A stretch of DNA of 21,767 bases from Alistipes sp. (GTDB lineage: Bacteria > Bacteroidota > Bacteroidia > Bacteroidales > Rikenellaceae), in contig JAIEHQ010000029.1 in the NCBI GenBank assembly GCA_029065825.1, positions 1 to 21,767 on the forward strand, in the 5' to 3' direction. Numbering within the stretch: the first letter of the stretch is position 1; the number at the start of each line of letters is the position of its first letter. Position numbers and translations under genes: made by a program. This document shows, one piece after another, positions 1-6,623 of this stretch. The notes under the pieces are model-generated. The model did not search any database. It saw nothing but the letters and a program-made list of their open reading frames with translations, and was not told the origin of the DNA.

Positions 1-22
1 GCATGCGGCCAGTCGTTCTTGA

Positions 23-30
23 CAAAAATA
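23..30 (-). promoter_or_regulatory. -7 promoter box pointing off the left edge
   Basis: On the minus strand this reads TATTTTTG, a full match to the Bacteroidetes -7 consensus TAnnTTTG. No TTTG is found at the expected -33 distance. An ATG lies on the minus strand at 4-2, about 19 nt downstream, so a leftward gene may start at the very edge, but only its first bases would be in the window. Confidence 0.4.
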
Positions 31-145
31 ACGTTTTTTTCGGAATACTCAGTGTGGAGACCGTTATTTCTTTCGAAAAATAGAGCGGCGGGAGGCGTGC
101 GGCACCTCCGTCGGGGCGGAGCGCTGTGGACGGGGGAGGGAGAAC

Positions 146-182
146 GAAAATGTCCCGGAGCATCCGAGGTGCTCCGGGACAT
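146..182 (-). terminator. Intrinsic terminator of the 551-aa lipoprotein gene
   Basis: A perfect 13-bp stem (150-162 with 170-182, ATGTCCCGGAGCA and its complement) closes a 7-nt loop. On the minus strand it is followed by TTTTCG. It lies about 40 nt after the TGA at 222. A second, smaller 7-bp hairpin (189-195 with 202-208) sits between the stop codon and this stem. Confidence 0.85.
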
Positions 183-221
183 GCGCGGCACCGGCCTCTT
201 TGCCGGTGCGGGTGCGGCGGA

Positions 222-1877
222 TCAGTCGATGGCCGTGAAGCGGCCGCCGTAGTATCCCTCCAGCGAGACACCCTTCTCGAGGAACTCCAGTGCGATCTTT
301 TCGCCCAGGACGGCTCCGCGTATCATGTCCTGCTGCCGGTTCGGATTCTGGTTGTCGTGGCAGACACCGTCGAACGTGATCGAGAGCGTGCGCCCCGCCT
401 CTTTCTCCTGGTAGAAATAGCGCGATTCTCCCGTAAGCGCCTGCGGCGAAACCTTGACGATGACCACTCCCGGTGCGTCCTTGATCCGGTCGAGTTCCGT
501 CAGGCCGGCTTCGGGGGCCAGGTAGATCGTGTAGTACTCCTTGTCGCGGCGGTCGATGACGGCTGACTGCAGCGCGACGGGTTCTTCCTTGGCCAGCACG
601 TAGGCGTTGTCCTTGTAGTACGAGTAGAGGGTCAGTGCGCCGTCGAGGAAGCCCTGCAGGTGCAGATCCGCCACCGTGATGTCGTATTCGACCAGATAGA
701 GGCCCTGCAGTGCGTATTTATGGAGCAGGATGCTGCCTTGTGCGCCGTTGAGGGCGGCGTTCGAGACGACGACCGACCGCCGGGTCGCCGGATCGTAATA
801 TTCGAACTCGAAGTGCTTGTCGATTTGGCTGAGGTCCAGACGTGTCTTGTCGCAGGCCAGCGCCTCGTCGAACGAGACGCGGATGTGGTAGTCGTCCGCC
901 TGGTCGATCAGGTCGCCCATCGGGGCCGAACCCGGCGAGAAGAAGAGTTCCGAACGCTCCTCGGCGGGGAAGCGGTAGAAAGCCGATCCGATCAGCTGTT
1001 GCGTGCCGTTGCATGTCAGGATGCTCATGCGTCGGGCGGCCTCCTCGTCGTAGGTGCAGGTGGCGTAGATGCGCAGCTTCTTGCCGCTCTCCGCCGCCGT
1101 CATTTCGATGTATCCTTCGATCTGCTCGCCGTTTTCTCCGCTGCGCGTGATGATGAAGCCGCCGTCCGAGATGGAACTGTGGTAGTCGATGGTGACCATC
1201 GGGATCTCCGGAGCGAGGACCGTGCGGTAGTTCATCGAGTTGAGCAGCGCATAGCGCGTCGAGGCGCTTTTCATGTTGATGGGTTTGCCGAGCTGGCTCG
1301 GGGCGATGCTGAGCGAGATGTAGTCGTTTTGGCCCTTGTTGCCGTAGATCAGGTCGATGTAGTTGTCGTAGCCCTCCAGCGGCGAGACGAAGAGCCAGTA
1401 GAGATCTTTCTCCTGATAGTAGATGGCGGTCTTGATCTCGACCCGCTGGTCGCCGTATTCGATGAAGGAGGGTTCGCCCGTGGGGATGTCGAGATCGGGG
1501 GCCTCCGAGTCGAGGGTGCGGAACGGGTGCGTCGCCCGGGCTACCTCCCGGTACGAGGCGTCGTATCCCACGATGACGATGGTGTAGTCGCTCGACGGGA
1601 GCAGTTTGTCGTAGGTGTATGTGGCGGTGCGGGCCGGGGAGACCATCTCGGGTTCGGTGGCCAGCACCTCCGATTCGATGCTGTAGGAGTAGCCGGCTAG
1701 ATCCGTCGGCACGACCGTGTAGGTTACCGAGCTGGCTTCGACCCGTACGTCGGAGATCGCGATGCCGGCTCCGCCGGGAGGTGTCGGCTCCTCCTTGTGG
1801 TCGGTGCAGCCCCATAGGGCGGAAAGCAGCAGCAGGCTGGTGCCGAAGGCGAGCGGTCTGAGGAAAATTTTTTTCAT
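222..1877 (-). CDS. Large lipoprotein with an N-terminal fibronectin type III-like domain
   Basis: 551 aa. The start is ATG at 1877, because only this one gives a proper lipoprotein signal: MKK, a hydrophobic stretch and a lipobox ending LWGC with Cys24. Upstream in-frame codons have no such character. After the Cys comes TDHKEE, an acidic stretch that may act as a surface-export signal in Bacteroidetes. Residues about 38-121 form one beta-sandwich unit of the same type as those in the next gene: an I-S-D-V strand, then S-V-T-Y-T-V, then Y-T-I-V-I-V-G-Y-D, ending P-F-R-T. Residues about 135-551 are beta-rich, low in similarity to anything I recognise, and have no catalytic motif I can see. 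It is probably an outer-membrane lipoprotein facing the surface. It follows the related gene at 1989-4280 on the same strand, 111 nt away, and no promoter is evident in the gap. Function unknown. Confidence 0.85.
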   Translation of the reverse strand: MKKIFLRPLAFGTSLLLLSALWGCTDHKEEPTPPGGAGIAISDVRVEASSVTYTVVPTDLAGYSYSIESEVLATEPEMVSPARTATYTYDKLLPSSDYTIVIVGYDASYREVARATHPFRTLDSEAPDLDIPTGEPSFIEYGDQRVEIKTAIYYQEKDLYWLFVSPLEGYDNYIDLIYGNKGQNDYISLSIAPSQLGKPINMKSASTRYALLNSMNYRTVLAPEIPMVTIDYHSSISDGGFIITRSGENGEQIEGYIEMTAAESGKKLRIYATCTYDEEAARRMSILTCNGTQQLIGSAFYRFPAEERSELFFSPGSAPMGDLIDQADDYHIRVSFDEALACDKTRLDLSQIDKHFEFEYYDPATRRSVVVSNAALNGAQGSILLHKYALQGLYLVEYDITVADLHLQGFLDGALTLYSYYKDNAYVLAKEEPVALQSAVIDRRDKEYYTIYLAPEAGLTELDRIKDAPGVVIVKVSPQALTGESRYFYQEKEAGRTLSITFDGVCHDNQNPNRQQDMIRGAVLGEKIALEFLEKGVSLEGYYGGRFTAID

Positions 1878-1937
1878 GGTTGTTCGGTTTTGATGAGAAA
1901 AATGTGTGATTCGTATGCGGTGCGGGGATTCGGCCTC

Positions 1938-1981
1938 GGGCGTTGCGTGCGGCGTGTTATGAAGCGCGGCACGCAACGCCC
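1938..1981. repeat. Inverted repeat between the two FN3-like lipoprotein genes
   Basis: GGGCGTTGCGTGC (1938-1950) is perfectly complementary to 1969-1981, giving a 13-bp stem with an 18-nt loop. It begins 8 nt after the stop of the upstream minus-strand gene. There is no T run on either side, so it could be a weak or Rho-assisted terminator, or a hairpin protecting the 3' end of the upstream message within a shared transcript. Confidence 0.6.
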
Positions 1982-1988
1982 TGCCGGT

Positions 1989-4280
1989 TTATCGGCCGGC
2001 GGTCGAGGGCAGCAGCTCCGAGGTAACCGGTTCGGACATGCGGCCTTCGCTGTCGGTGGGAATGAAAACCAGATAGGAATCCTCGTAATAGTAGGCGGTA
2101 TCGAACGTCGCGGCCTCCGTGGCGGCTCGGTAATTCAGGTCGGGATTCCTGCAGACCGTCTCTCCGAGGTCTGCAGCCGCATCGAACGTCGTTTTCGCGA
2201 GCAGCAGGTAGTAGTAGCCCGCGCATCCGGCATCGGGCGTGACGGTTACCCGAGCATAGTTGGAGACACCGTAGAAGTCCTCGATGGAATCGACGGCGAC
2301 GGCGACCTGGGCCTGCCCCGACGGTTCGTAGCCCAGGGTGCGGAACTCGACGGTTGCCGGCATTCCGTATTCGCCGTTCACGACGGGCAGGATGACGAGC
2401 AGGTACTCCGTGTCGTACTCCAGGCGCGAGCCTTTGATGTCGTTGTCGCTGTAGAGCGACTGGGCGTAGCCGCCGATGAGCTGCTGCTGGATGAACTTGT
2501 CGAGGTCGCCTTCGTAGGCGCTGTCGAATACGCTTCGGGTAACGAAGGCGTACTTGCCGTTGGTAAAGCCGTTCCGCTTGATCGAGAAGGTGGCCGAGGT
2601 AAAGGCGGCCGACTTGAGCGCGGCATCGACCGTGTAGTCCTTGTTGTAGGCGATGTCGTTTTCGGTGCTGAAAGTACGCGTTTGGAGCGGACCGAGTTTT
2701 CCGTCGGCTCCGTAAGCCAGCGAGAAGAGGCAGTAATCCGTACCGGACGAAAGCGAGGCGGTCTCCCAGGTGTCGCTGAAATTGTTCGTCGAGGTAATGA
2801 AGTGGTCGTACTCGTTTGCGTCGAGCATGCGCTGCACGTACTGCTCCGGCGTGCCGGCCTGACGGATGTCGGCCTGCGTCGCAAGCCCCACCATGTAGGC
2901 TACCGGATCTCCCTGCAGGGAGAGCGCGACCTCCATGCCGTTCTCCTTGACGATGGGTTCGGCCAGTGCGACGGCCGCCGAGCCTGCGCCCAGCACGTCG
3001 CGGGCAGGGAAGGTCAGGGGCATCTCGAGGATCTCGCCGTAGTCGCTGCACACGATGTCGGCCCCCTGTCTGCCGACCGGCACGGCGTAGAGAAGCACCT
3101 CGGGCGACGAGGAGGCGAGCATGGTCTTGTTCCACTCGCTCATGGAGGCGGTGCGCAGCTCGGAGCCGAGGGAGCCGACCTCCAGGTAGCGGATGAACTG
3201 CTCGCGGGAATCGACCTTGAACTGTTCCGAGAAGTCGGCGCTGGTGTAGGTCAGAGCCGGATCGAAAACCTGCAGGAAGTAGAGCGGATGCTTTTCGCTG
3301 TCGATCTCGGTTCTGATGTAGATGCCGTGTGCGGTGGCGACGGCCTCCAGCTGCATGAAGGGTTCGTATGCGGGGGTGGTAAATGAATGGGTCGCCGGTT
3401 CGGAAGGCTCCTCCTTGCCGTTGTAGGCGATGGCCGTGAGCAGGTACCGGGTTTCGGCCTTCAGGTTGCCGACGACGTAGGTGCCCGCCTCGGAGCCTTC
3501 GACTACGGTCATCTCCGCTTCGCCGTCGGCCGCATCGACCTTATAGGCGTAGCGCAGCGCCAGCTCGGGAGTGAGCGTGAAGGTAATCGAGCTGTGGGTA
3601 ACCTTTATCTCCGAGATCTCGATCGAGGCCGGACCCTCGGGAAATGCTGCGGTCGTGAAGCGCCGGGTCTCGGGGTCGTAGGCATTGCCCTCCTCGTCGT
3701 AGGCGACGGCGGTAATGATGTACTCGGTCGCAGCGGAGAGTCCCTTGACCTCGACGGTTTGTTCGTCGGTGTTGCGGTAGAAAGTCATCTCGCCCTCCTC
3801 GTCGGGGGTCTTTGTGATTTTGTAGCCGAAGCGGAAGGCGTTGGAGGCTTTCAGTGTGAAGGTAACCGAGTTGTAGGTAGGCTGCACGTCGCGGATCGCG
3901 ACGTACGGCAGGTCGGAGACGCTCCGGGGGTGTGTACGGAACCGTTCGACGGCCGGCTTCGAGGCTTTGCCGTCGCGGTTGTAGGCGACGGCGGTCAGTA
4001 CGTAGTCGGTGTCGGCCGTCAGGTGTTCGGCGGTAACGGTCTGCTCCTCGCCGCTGTCGAGGCGAATCAGATCGCCCTCCCCTTGTGCGGTCGAGATTCT
4101 GTAGGAGAGCGAGGCCGCATCGGTTGGGATGAGGCGGAAGGTCGCCGAATTTTCGCCCGCTTCCAGCTCCGCGATCGCCACGGATGCTTCGGGGGCGGGC
4201 TGATCGACGGAGGAGTCGTCCGAACAGCCGGCGAATAGTAGGGCCGTCAGGCCGAAGAGTGTTGCGAAGAGTTTTTTCAT
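1989..4280 (-). CDS. Large lipoprotein with tandem fibronectin type III-like repeats
   Basis: 763 aa. The start is ATG at 4280, chosen because it opens a lipoprotein signal (MKKLF, hydrophobic core, LFAGC with Cys19). SDDSS follows the Cys, resembling the S-D-D surface-export signals described for Bacteroidetes lipoproteins. Three clear repeats of about 90-95 residues follow (about 31-118, 125-211, 217-303). Each has a strand with a V-A-I or I-E-I pattern, then S-x-T-F-x-L, then T-x-Y-x-[IL]-T-A-[VI]-A-Y, and ends F-[RT]-T. Further, more divergent units with helical inserts seem to continue to the end (about 435-538, 548-648, 657-755), each closing with a Y-x-L-x-x-x-x-x-x-x-x-G-x-x-G/S-x-P pattern. 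No enzyme motif is seen. The fold suggests adhesion or binding at the cell surface, but the partner is unknown. The leader is long (about 220 nt) if the AT-rich segment at 4506-4539 holds the promoter. Confidence 0.88.
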   Translation of the reverse strand: MKKLFATLFGLTALLFAGCSDDSSVDQPAPEASVAIAELEAGENSATFRLIPTDAASLSYRISTAQGEGDLIRLDSGEEQTVTAEHLTADTDYVLTAVAYNRDGKASKPAVERFRTHPRSVSDLPYVAIRDVQPTYNSVTFTLKASNAFRFGYKITKTPDEEGEMTFYRNTDEQTVEVKGLSAATEYIITAVAYDEEGNAYDPETRRFTTAAFPEGPASIEISEIKVTHSSITFTLTPELALRYAYKVDAADGEAEMTVVEGSEAGTYVVGNLKAETRYLLTAIAYNGKEEPSEPATHSFTTPAYEPFMQLEAVATAHGIYIRTEIDSEKHPLYFLQVFDPALTYTSADFSEQFKVDSREQFIRYLEVGSLGSELRTASMSEWNKTMLASSSPEVLLYAVPVGRQGADIVCSDYGEILEMPLTFPARDVLGAGSAAVALAEPIVKENGMEVALSLQGDPVAYMVGLATQADIRQAGTPEQYVQRMLDANEYDHFITSTNNFSDTWETASLSSGTDYCLFSLAYGADGKLGPLQTRTFSTENDIAYNKDYTVDAALKSAAFTSATFSIKRNGFTNGKYAFVTRSVFDSAYEGDLDKFIQQQLIGGYAQSLYSDNDIKGSRLEYDTEYLLVILPVVNGEYGMPATVEFRTLGYEPSGQAQVAVAVDSIEDFYGVSNYARVTVTPDAGCAGYYYLLLAKTTFDAAADLGETVCRNPDLNYRAATEAATFDTAYYYEDSYLVFIPTDSEGRMSEPVTSELLPSTAGR

Positions 4281-4505
4281 GGACGTTGGAATTTGAAGTG
4301 GGTAAATCGGAAACGTTCTTCCGGCGTACGTGCAGCGCATATGGCTGCGACACCCGGAAGCGGTGCGGTATGCAGCGAAGGGTGGCGCTCTCCGGACCCG
4401 GGCGCTGCCTGTCGCTTGCCGCGTGTGCGTCTGTCTGCGGCCCTCGGCGGCGGGGAGTCGGTTCGGTGGGGTGCGTTCATCGGAGAGGTGTGGTTTTGTT
4501 CCGGA

Positions 4506-4539
4506 TAAAAATAGAAAAAAATTATCGAATAATCGCAAG
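4506..4539 (-). promoter_or_regulatory. Weak candidate promoter for the 763-aa lipoprotein gene
   Basis: On the minus strand TATTTTTA (4506-4513) differs from the -7 consensus TAnnTTTG only at the last base. CTTG (4536-4539) lies 22 nt upstream as a one-mismatch -33 element. It is the only AT-rich, promoter-like stretch upstream of the gene. It overlaps the inverted repeat at 4521-4549. Confidence 0.35.
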
Positions 4540-4549
4540 GTTCGATAAT
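4521..4549. repeat. 9-bp inverted repeat in the AT-rich island (operator or terminator-like)
   Basis: ATTATCGAA (4521-4529) is repeated as its exact complement TTCGATAAT (4541-4549) across an 11-nt spacer. A-rich sequence precedes it and ATTTTT follows on the plus strand. It could be a binding site for a dimeric regulator placed over the candidate promoter, or a weak hairpin. Confidence 0.5.
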
Positions 4550-4888
4550 AATTTTTGGAAAATGGAGATTCGTTGCGATATTTTAAAAATCCGGACGGTT
4601 TGCCGCAGCGGCCCGGCAGCCCCGAAAGAGCGGAGACCGGGCGGTAGGAGGATGGGGCGGGAGCGGTAGGGTGCCGCGGCCGGTTCGGGGCTGCCCTTCC
4701 GCGTTTGCGGGGGCGCTGCGGTGCCCGATGTTATGTCCGTCGCTTTGTTCGGGAGGGGACCTTGGGGACCTTGGGGCGGCAGGCTTCCTCGCATAGGAGG
4801 CGCTGCGTGGTCGGACGGCGGGAGGCCGCGGAACGGCAGCCGCAACGGCTGCGGTCGGACCTATATAAAATATCTCTCCCTCCCCCGA

Positions 4889-4925
4889 AACGAAAAAGAG
4901 GTACGGGAAATTCCCATACCTCTTT
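4889..4925 (-). terminator. Intrinsic terminator of rpmE2
   Basis: AAAGAGGTA (4895-4903) pairs with TACCTCTTT (4917-4925). After one mismatch, GGG pairs with CCC around an AAATT loop. On the minus strand the stem runs into TTTTTCGTTT. It lies 25 nt after the rpmE2 stop. Confidence 0.88.
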
Positions 4926-4949
4926 CTTTGCGTCAAAAAATCGTTTCGA

Positions 4950-5216
4950 TTATTTGGCAGCTTTTTTATCGTAGCGTTTTGCGTAACGGCTCATAAACTT
5001 ATCGACGCGACCAGCGGTGTCCACCAACTTCATCTTACCGGTGTAGAACGGGTGAGACGTGTTGGAGATTTCCATCTTATACACGGGATAGGTTTCGCCG
5101 TTCACTTCGATGGTCTCTTTTGTCGAAACGGCGGACCTGCACAAAAACACGTGGTCATTCGACATGTCTTTGAATGCCACTAAACGATAATTCTCGGGAT
5201 GAATACCTTGTTTCAT
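4950..5216 (-). CDS. rpmE2: Large ribosomal subunit protein bL31, type B
   Basis: 88 aa. The N-terminus (MKQGIHPENYRLVAFKD), the HVFLCRS segment and the SHPFYTGK stretch are the family signature of L31. It is the type B (zinc-independent) form: only one Cys (residue 26) is present instead of the four zinc-binding cysteines of type A, and the chain carries the extra loop ending in the VDKFMSRYAKRY tail. It binds the 50S subunit near the bridge to 30S. It is a single gene with its own -7 box (5254-5261), a roughly 35-nt A-rich leader and a terminator. No Zur-like operator is evident, so I cannot say whether it responds to zinc. Confidence 0.97.
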   Translation of the reverse strand: MKQGIHPENYRLVAFKDMSNDHVFLCRSAVSTKETIEVNGETYPVYKMEISNTSHPFYTGKMKLVDTAGRVDKFMSRYAKRYDKKAAK

Positions 5217-5253
5217 TTCGTTTGTTTTGTTTGTAAAAAATGCTTAAGCGGGA

Positions 5254-5261
5254 CAAAGGTA
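5254..5261 (-). promoter_or_regulatory. -7 promoter box of rpmE2
   Basis: The minus strand reads TACCTTTG, a full TAnnTTTG match, 37 nt before the rpmE2 ATG. No TTTG is present at 19-21 nt upstream. The sequence between box and ATG is A-rich, as is usual before highly translated Bacteroidetes genes. Confidence 0.75.
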
Positions 5262-5280
5262 GTAAATTTTTCCCGGATAA

Positions 5281-5313
5281 CGATTTTTCCGGCAAAAATT
5301 CCTGAAAAAATCG
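5281..5313. repeat. AT-rich hairpin between the amidase gene and rpmE2
   Basis: CGATTTTT (5281-5288) pairs with AAAAATCG (5306-5313) across 17 nt. On the minus strand it follows the amidase gene's stop and a weak GC hairpin (GGCC pairs around 5324-5334), with a TTTTTT run at 5305-5310. Together they may end amidase transcription before the rpmE2 promoter, but the stem is not strong. Confidence 0.4.
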
Positions 5314-5347
5314 CGGAGTGCCGGGCCGAAGGGCCGGAGTCGGGGCC

Positions 5348-6145
5348 TCATCGGCTTTTCGGGGTGCCGACCGGCAGGCGGACCGTGCGAATGCGGGACC
5401 TGTCGCCCGCCCGGCAGCGGCGCTTTCCGTCGGGAAGGAGCGCCTGGGAGGCTCCGGCGAAGGGGAAGCCGTTGGCATCCGTGCCGCAGAATCCGACTCC
5501 GACCGTGCACGTGCCGTTTTCGATCGCCCGCTCGCGCAGCAGGCGCTCCCATTCGTCCCGCCGCGAGGCGGGCCAGGCGGCGATGTAGAGCAGCAGATCG
5601 TAGTCGGCCGTGTCGCTGCGCCGGGACCACTGGCCGAAGCGCAGGTCGTAGCAGATCATCGGGACGACGCGCACGCCCCGGCAGCAGAGGGTCAGCCGCT
5701 CTTCCCCCGGTGTGAAGCCGCCCCGCTTGAATACGTTGTGCTTGTCGTAGTGGGAGAATCCGCCGTCGGGATGGGCCGCGATCAGGCGGTTGTAGTATCG
5801 TTCTCCGTCGAAAAATACGGCCGATCCGATTACCGTCGCTCCGGTGCGTGCGGCCCAGCGGCTCATCCGTGTGCGGATGGTGTCGTAGCAGGGGGCTGCC
5901 TCAGCACGGCTGAAGCCGATGCCGTCCCGGGTCATGCGGCAGCCTGTGGCGAACAGTTCGGGCAGTACGATCAGGTCGGCGCGGCGGCAGCGGCGGAGGA
6001 TCCGGCCTTCGAGGGCATCGAGGGTGGCGGCGACCTCCGTGCCGGGCGGATGGCATTGGACGAGCGCGATGCGGAGCGGACGTGCTCCGCTTGCGGGGAG
6101 GCAGAGCGGAAGCAGCAGCGTGAGAAGCGACAGAAAGCGGAGCAT
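5348..6145 (-). CDS. Exported carbon-nitrogen hydrolase (nitrilase family, YafV/Nit2 omega-amidase-like)
   Basis: 265 aa. The catalytic triad of the nitrilase superfamily is in place: Glu63 in LPELF, Lys135 in YDKHNVF, and Cys165 in ICYDLRF. The context NWPA-like IAAWPASRRDEW, RAIEN and the later GTDANG/GASQ motifs match the YafV/Nit2 omega-amidase branch, which hydrolyses alpha-ketoglutaramate or related omega-amides. The odd point is an N-terminal signal peptide (residues 1-21, MLRFLSLLTLLLPLCLPASG then ARP), whereas YafV and Nit2 are cytoplasmic; there is no valid lipobox. The C-terminus after the GASQ motif is short compared with YafV. The start is set by the promoter, which has both boxes and leaves a leader of only about a dozen bases. 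The substrate is therefore uncertain, and a periplasmic amide may be the target. Apparently transcribed alone. Confidence 0.85.
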   Translation of the reverse strand: MLRFLSLLTLLLPLCLPASGARPLRIALVQCHPPGTEVAATLDALEGRILRRCRRADLIVLPELFATGCRMTRDGIGFSRAEAAPCYDTIRTRMSRWAARTGATVIGSAVFFDGERYYNRLIAAHPDGGFSHYDKHNVFKRGGFTPGEERLTLCCRGVRVVPMICYDLRFGQWSRRSDTADYDLLLYIAAWPASRRDEWERLLRERAIENGTCTVGVGFCGTDANGFPFAGASQALLPDGKRRCRAGDRSRIRTVRLPVGTPKSR

Positions 6146-6161
6146 CGGACGATATTTTCCG

Positions 6162-6192
6162 CAAAGATACGAAAGTCGGGCGCGGAAGCAAA
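6162..6192 (-). promoter_or_regulatory. Promoter of the exported amidase gene
   Basis: On the minus strand TTTG (6189-6192) and TATCTTTG (6162-6169) are separated by 19 nt, a full match to the Bacteroidetes -33/-7 consensus. The -7 box ends 16 nt before the ATG. Confidence 0.85.
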
Positions 6193-6382
6193 CCCGGGGT
6201 TCGATTATGCCCCGACCGGCGTGCCATCAACGAAGTAGAAGACCCGAAAAAGGATCGGTGCCGCTCTTTTCCGCAGTAGGGGCGGAGTCGTCCCGGACGT
6301 TCTCGGCGGCAAGCATCGGCGAGGCGCAGCTCTTCGCATCCTCCGTCCGTTCGTCTGCGCTGCAAGAAAAATCGGGCTTTTA

Positions 6383-6414
6383 TTTGGCGAATCCGTGCGG
6401 ATTTCGTACTTTTG
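6383..6414 (+). promoter_or_regulatory. Promoter of the CAU-anticodon tRNA
   Basis: TTTG (6383-6386) and TACTTTTG (6407-6414) with a 20-nt spacer match the Bacteroidetes consensus. The -7 box ends 30 nt before the mature 5' end of the tRNA. Confidence 0.85.
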
Positions 6415-6444
6415 CAGGACCTGTCGAAGTTATTCGGCGAGGAA

Positions 6445-6518
6445 GGACCCATAGCTCAGTCGGTTAGAGCAGCGGACTCATAATCCGAAGGTCGTGGGAT
6501 CATGCCCCTCTGGGTCCA
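6445..6518 (+). tRNA. tRNA with CAU anticodon (elongator Met or Ile2)
   Basis: A 74-nt cloverleaf: acceptor GGACCCA with TGGGTCC, D arm GCTC/GAGC, anticodon loop CTCATAA with CAT at 6479-6481. CCA is not encoded. It is not the initiator, since position 31 is A rather than the third G of the initiator's G-C run. CAU could mean elongator Met, or Ile2 whose C34 is changed to lysidine by TilS; I cannot decide between them. The T arm is unusual: the loop reads ATCATGC, lacking T54 and A58, and the stem has a T-T mismatch. A G27-A43 mismatch also closes the anticodon stem. Confidence 0.88.
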
Positions 6519-6528
6519 CATTTTACAA

Positions 6529-6562
6529 GGAAAAGTCCCGACTTCGAGGTCGGGACTTTTCC
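6529..6562. terminator. Strong bidirectional terminator between the tRNA and the HExxH gene
   Basis: A 14-bp perfect stem (6529-6542 with 6549-6562) and a 6-nt loop, extended by ACAA/TTTGT with a one-base bulge. It lies just after the tRNA on the plus strand. On the minus strand it is about 60 nt after the stop of the convergent gene at 6624, so it likely ends both transcripts. Confidence 0.85.
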
Positions 6563-6623
6563 TTTGTCGGTGCGGCTGTCTGTCGGTTGCGGTCTTTGTC
6601 TTGCGGGTGGAAGGAGGGTTGTG

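Larger units (their letters stand above)
4281..4892. other. Long non-coding interval between the FN3 lipoprotein gene and rpmE2
   Basis: I see no convincing gene here. The part next to the lipoprotein start (4281-4500) is GC-rich. An AT-rich island follows (about 4500-4595). The rest (4596-4860) is GC-rich with a tight 7-bp hairpin at 4836-4852 (loop CAA) and a doubled ACCTTGGGG at about 4758-4775. Open frames in this stretch have arginine/proline-rich translations typical of GC-rich non-coding DNA. Confidence 0.6.

Noticed and set aside
26..69. AAATAACG and CGTTATTT inverted repeat at the left edge
   Set aside because: 8 bp across 28 nt in AT-rich DNA; easily by chance.
660..1700. Long plus-strand open frame opposite the 551-aa lipoprotein gene
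   Set aside because: It is a mirror of the real gene in GC-rich DNA: Val/Arg/Asp-rich, no domain, no promoter. The minus-strand frame has a lipoprotein signal and a terminator.
1890..3386. 498-codon plus-strand frame opposite the 763-aa lipoprotein gene
   Set aside because: Same reason: no recognisable fold, and it lies wholly within the repeat-bearing gene on the other strand.
4281..4538. N-terminal extension of the 763-aa lipoprotein
   Set aside because: It would bury the lipoprotein signal peptide; the added residues are Arg/Pro-rich and typical of non-coding GC-rich DNA.
4757..4776. Doubled ACCTTGGGG as a tandem repeat element
   Set aside because: Only two copies in a G-rich stretch; not enough to claim a repeat array.
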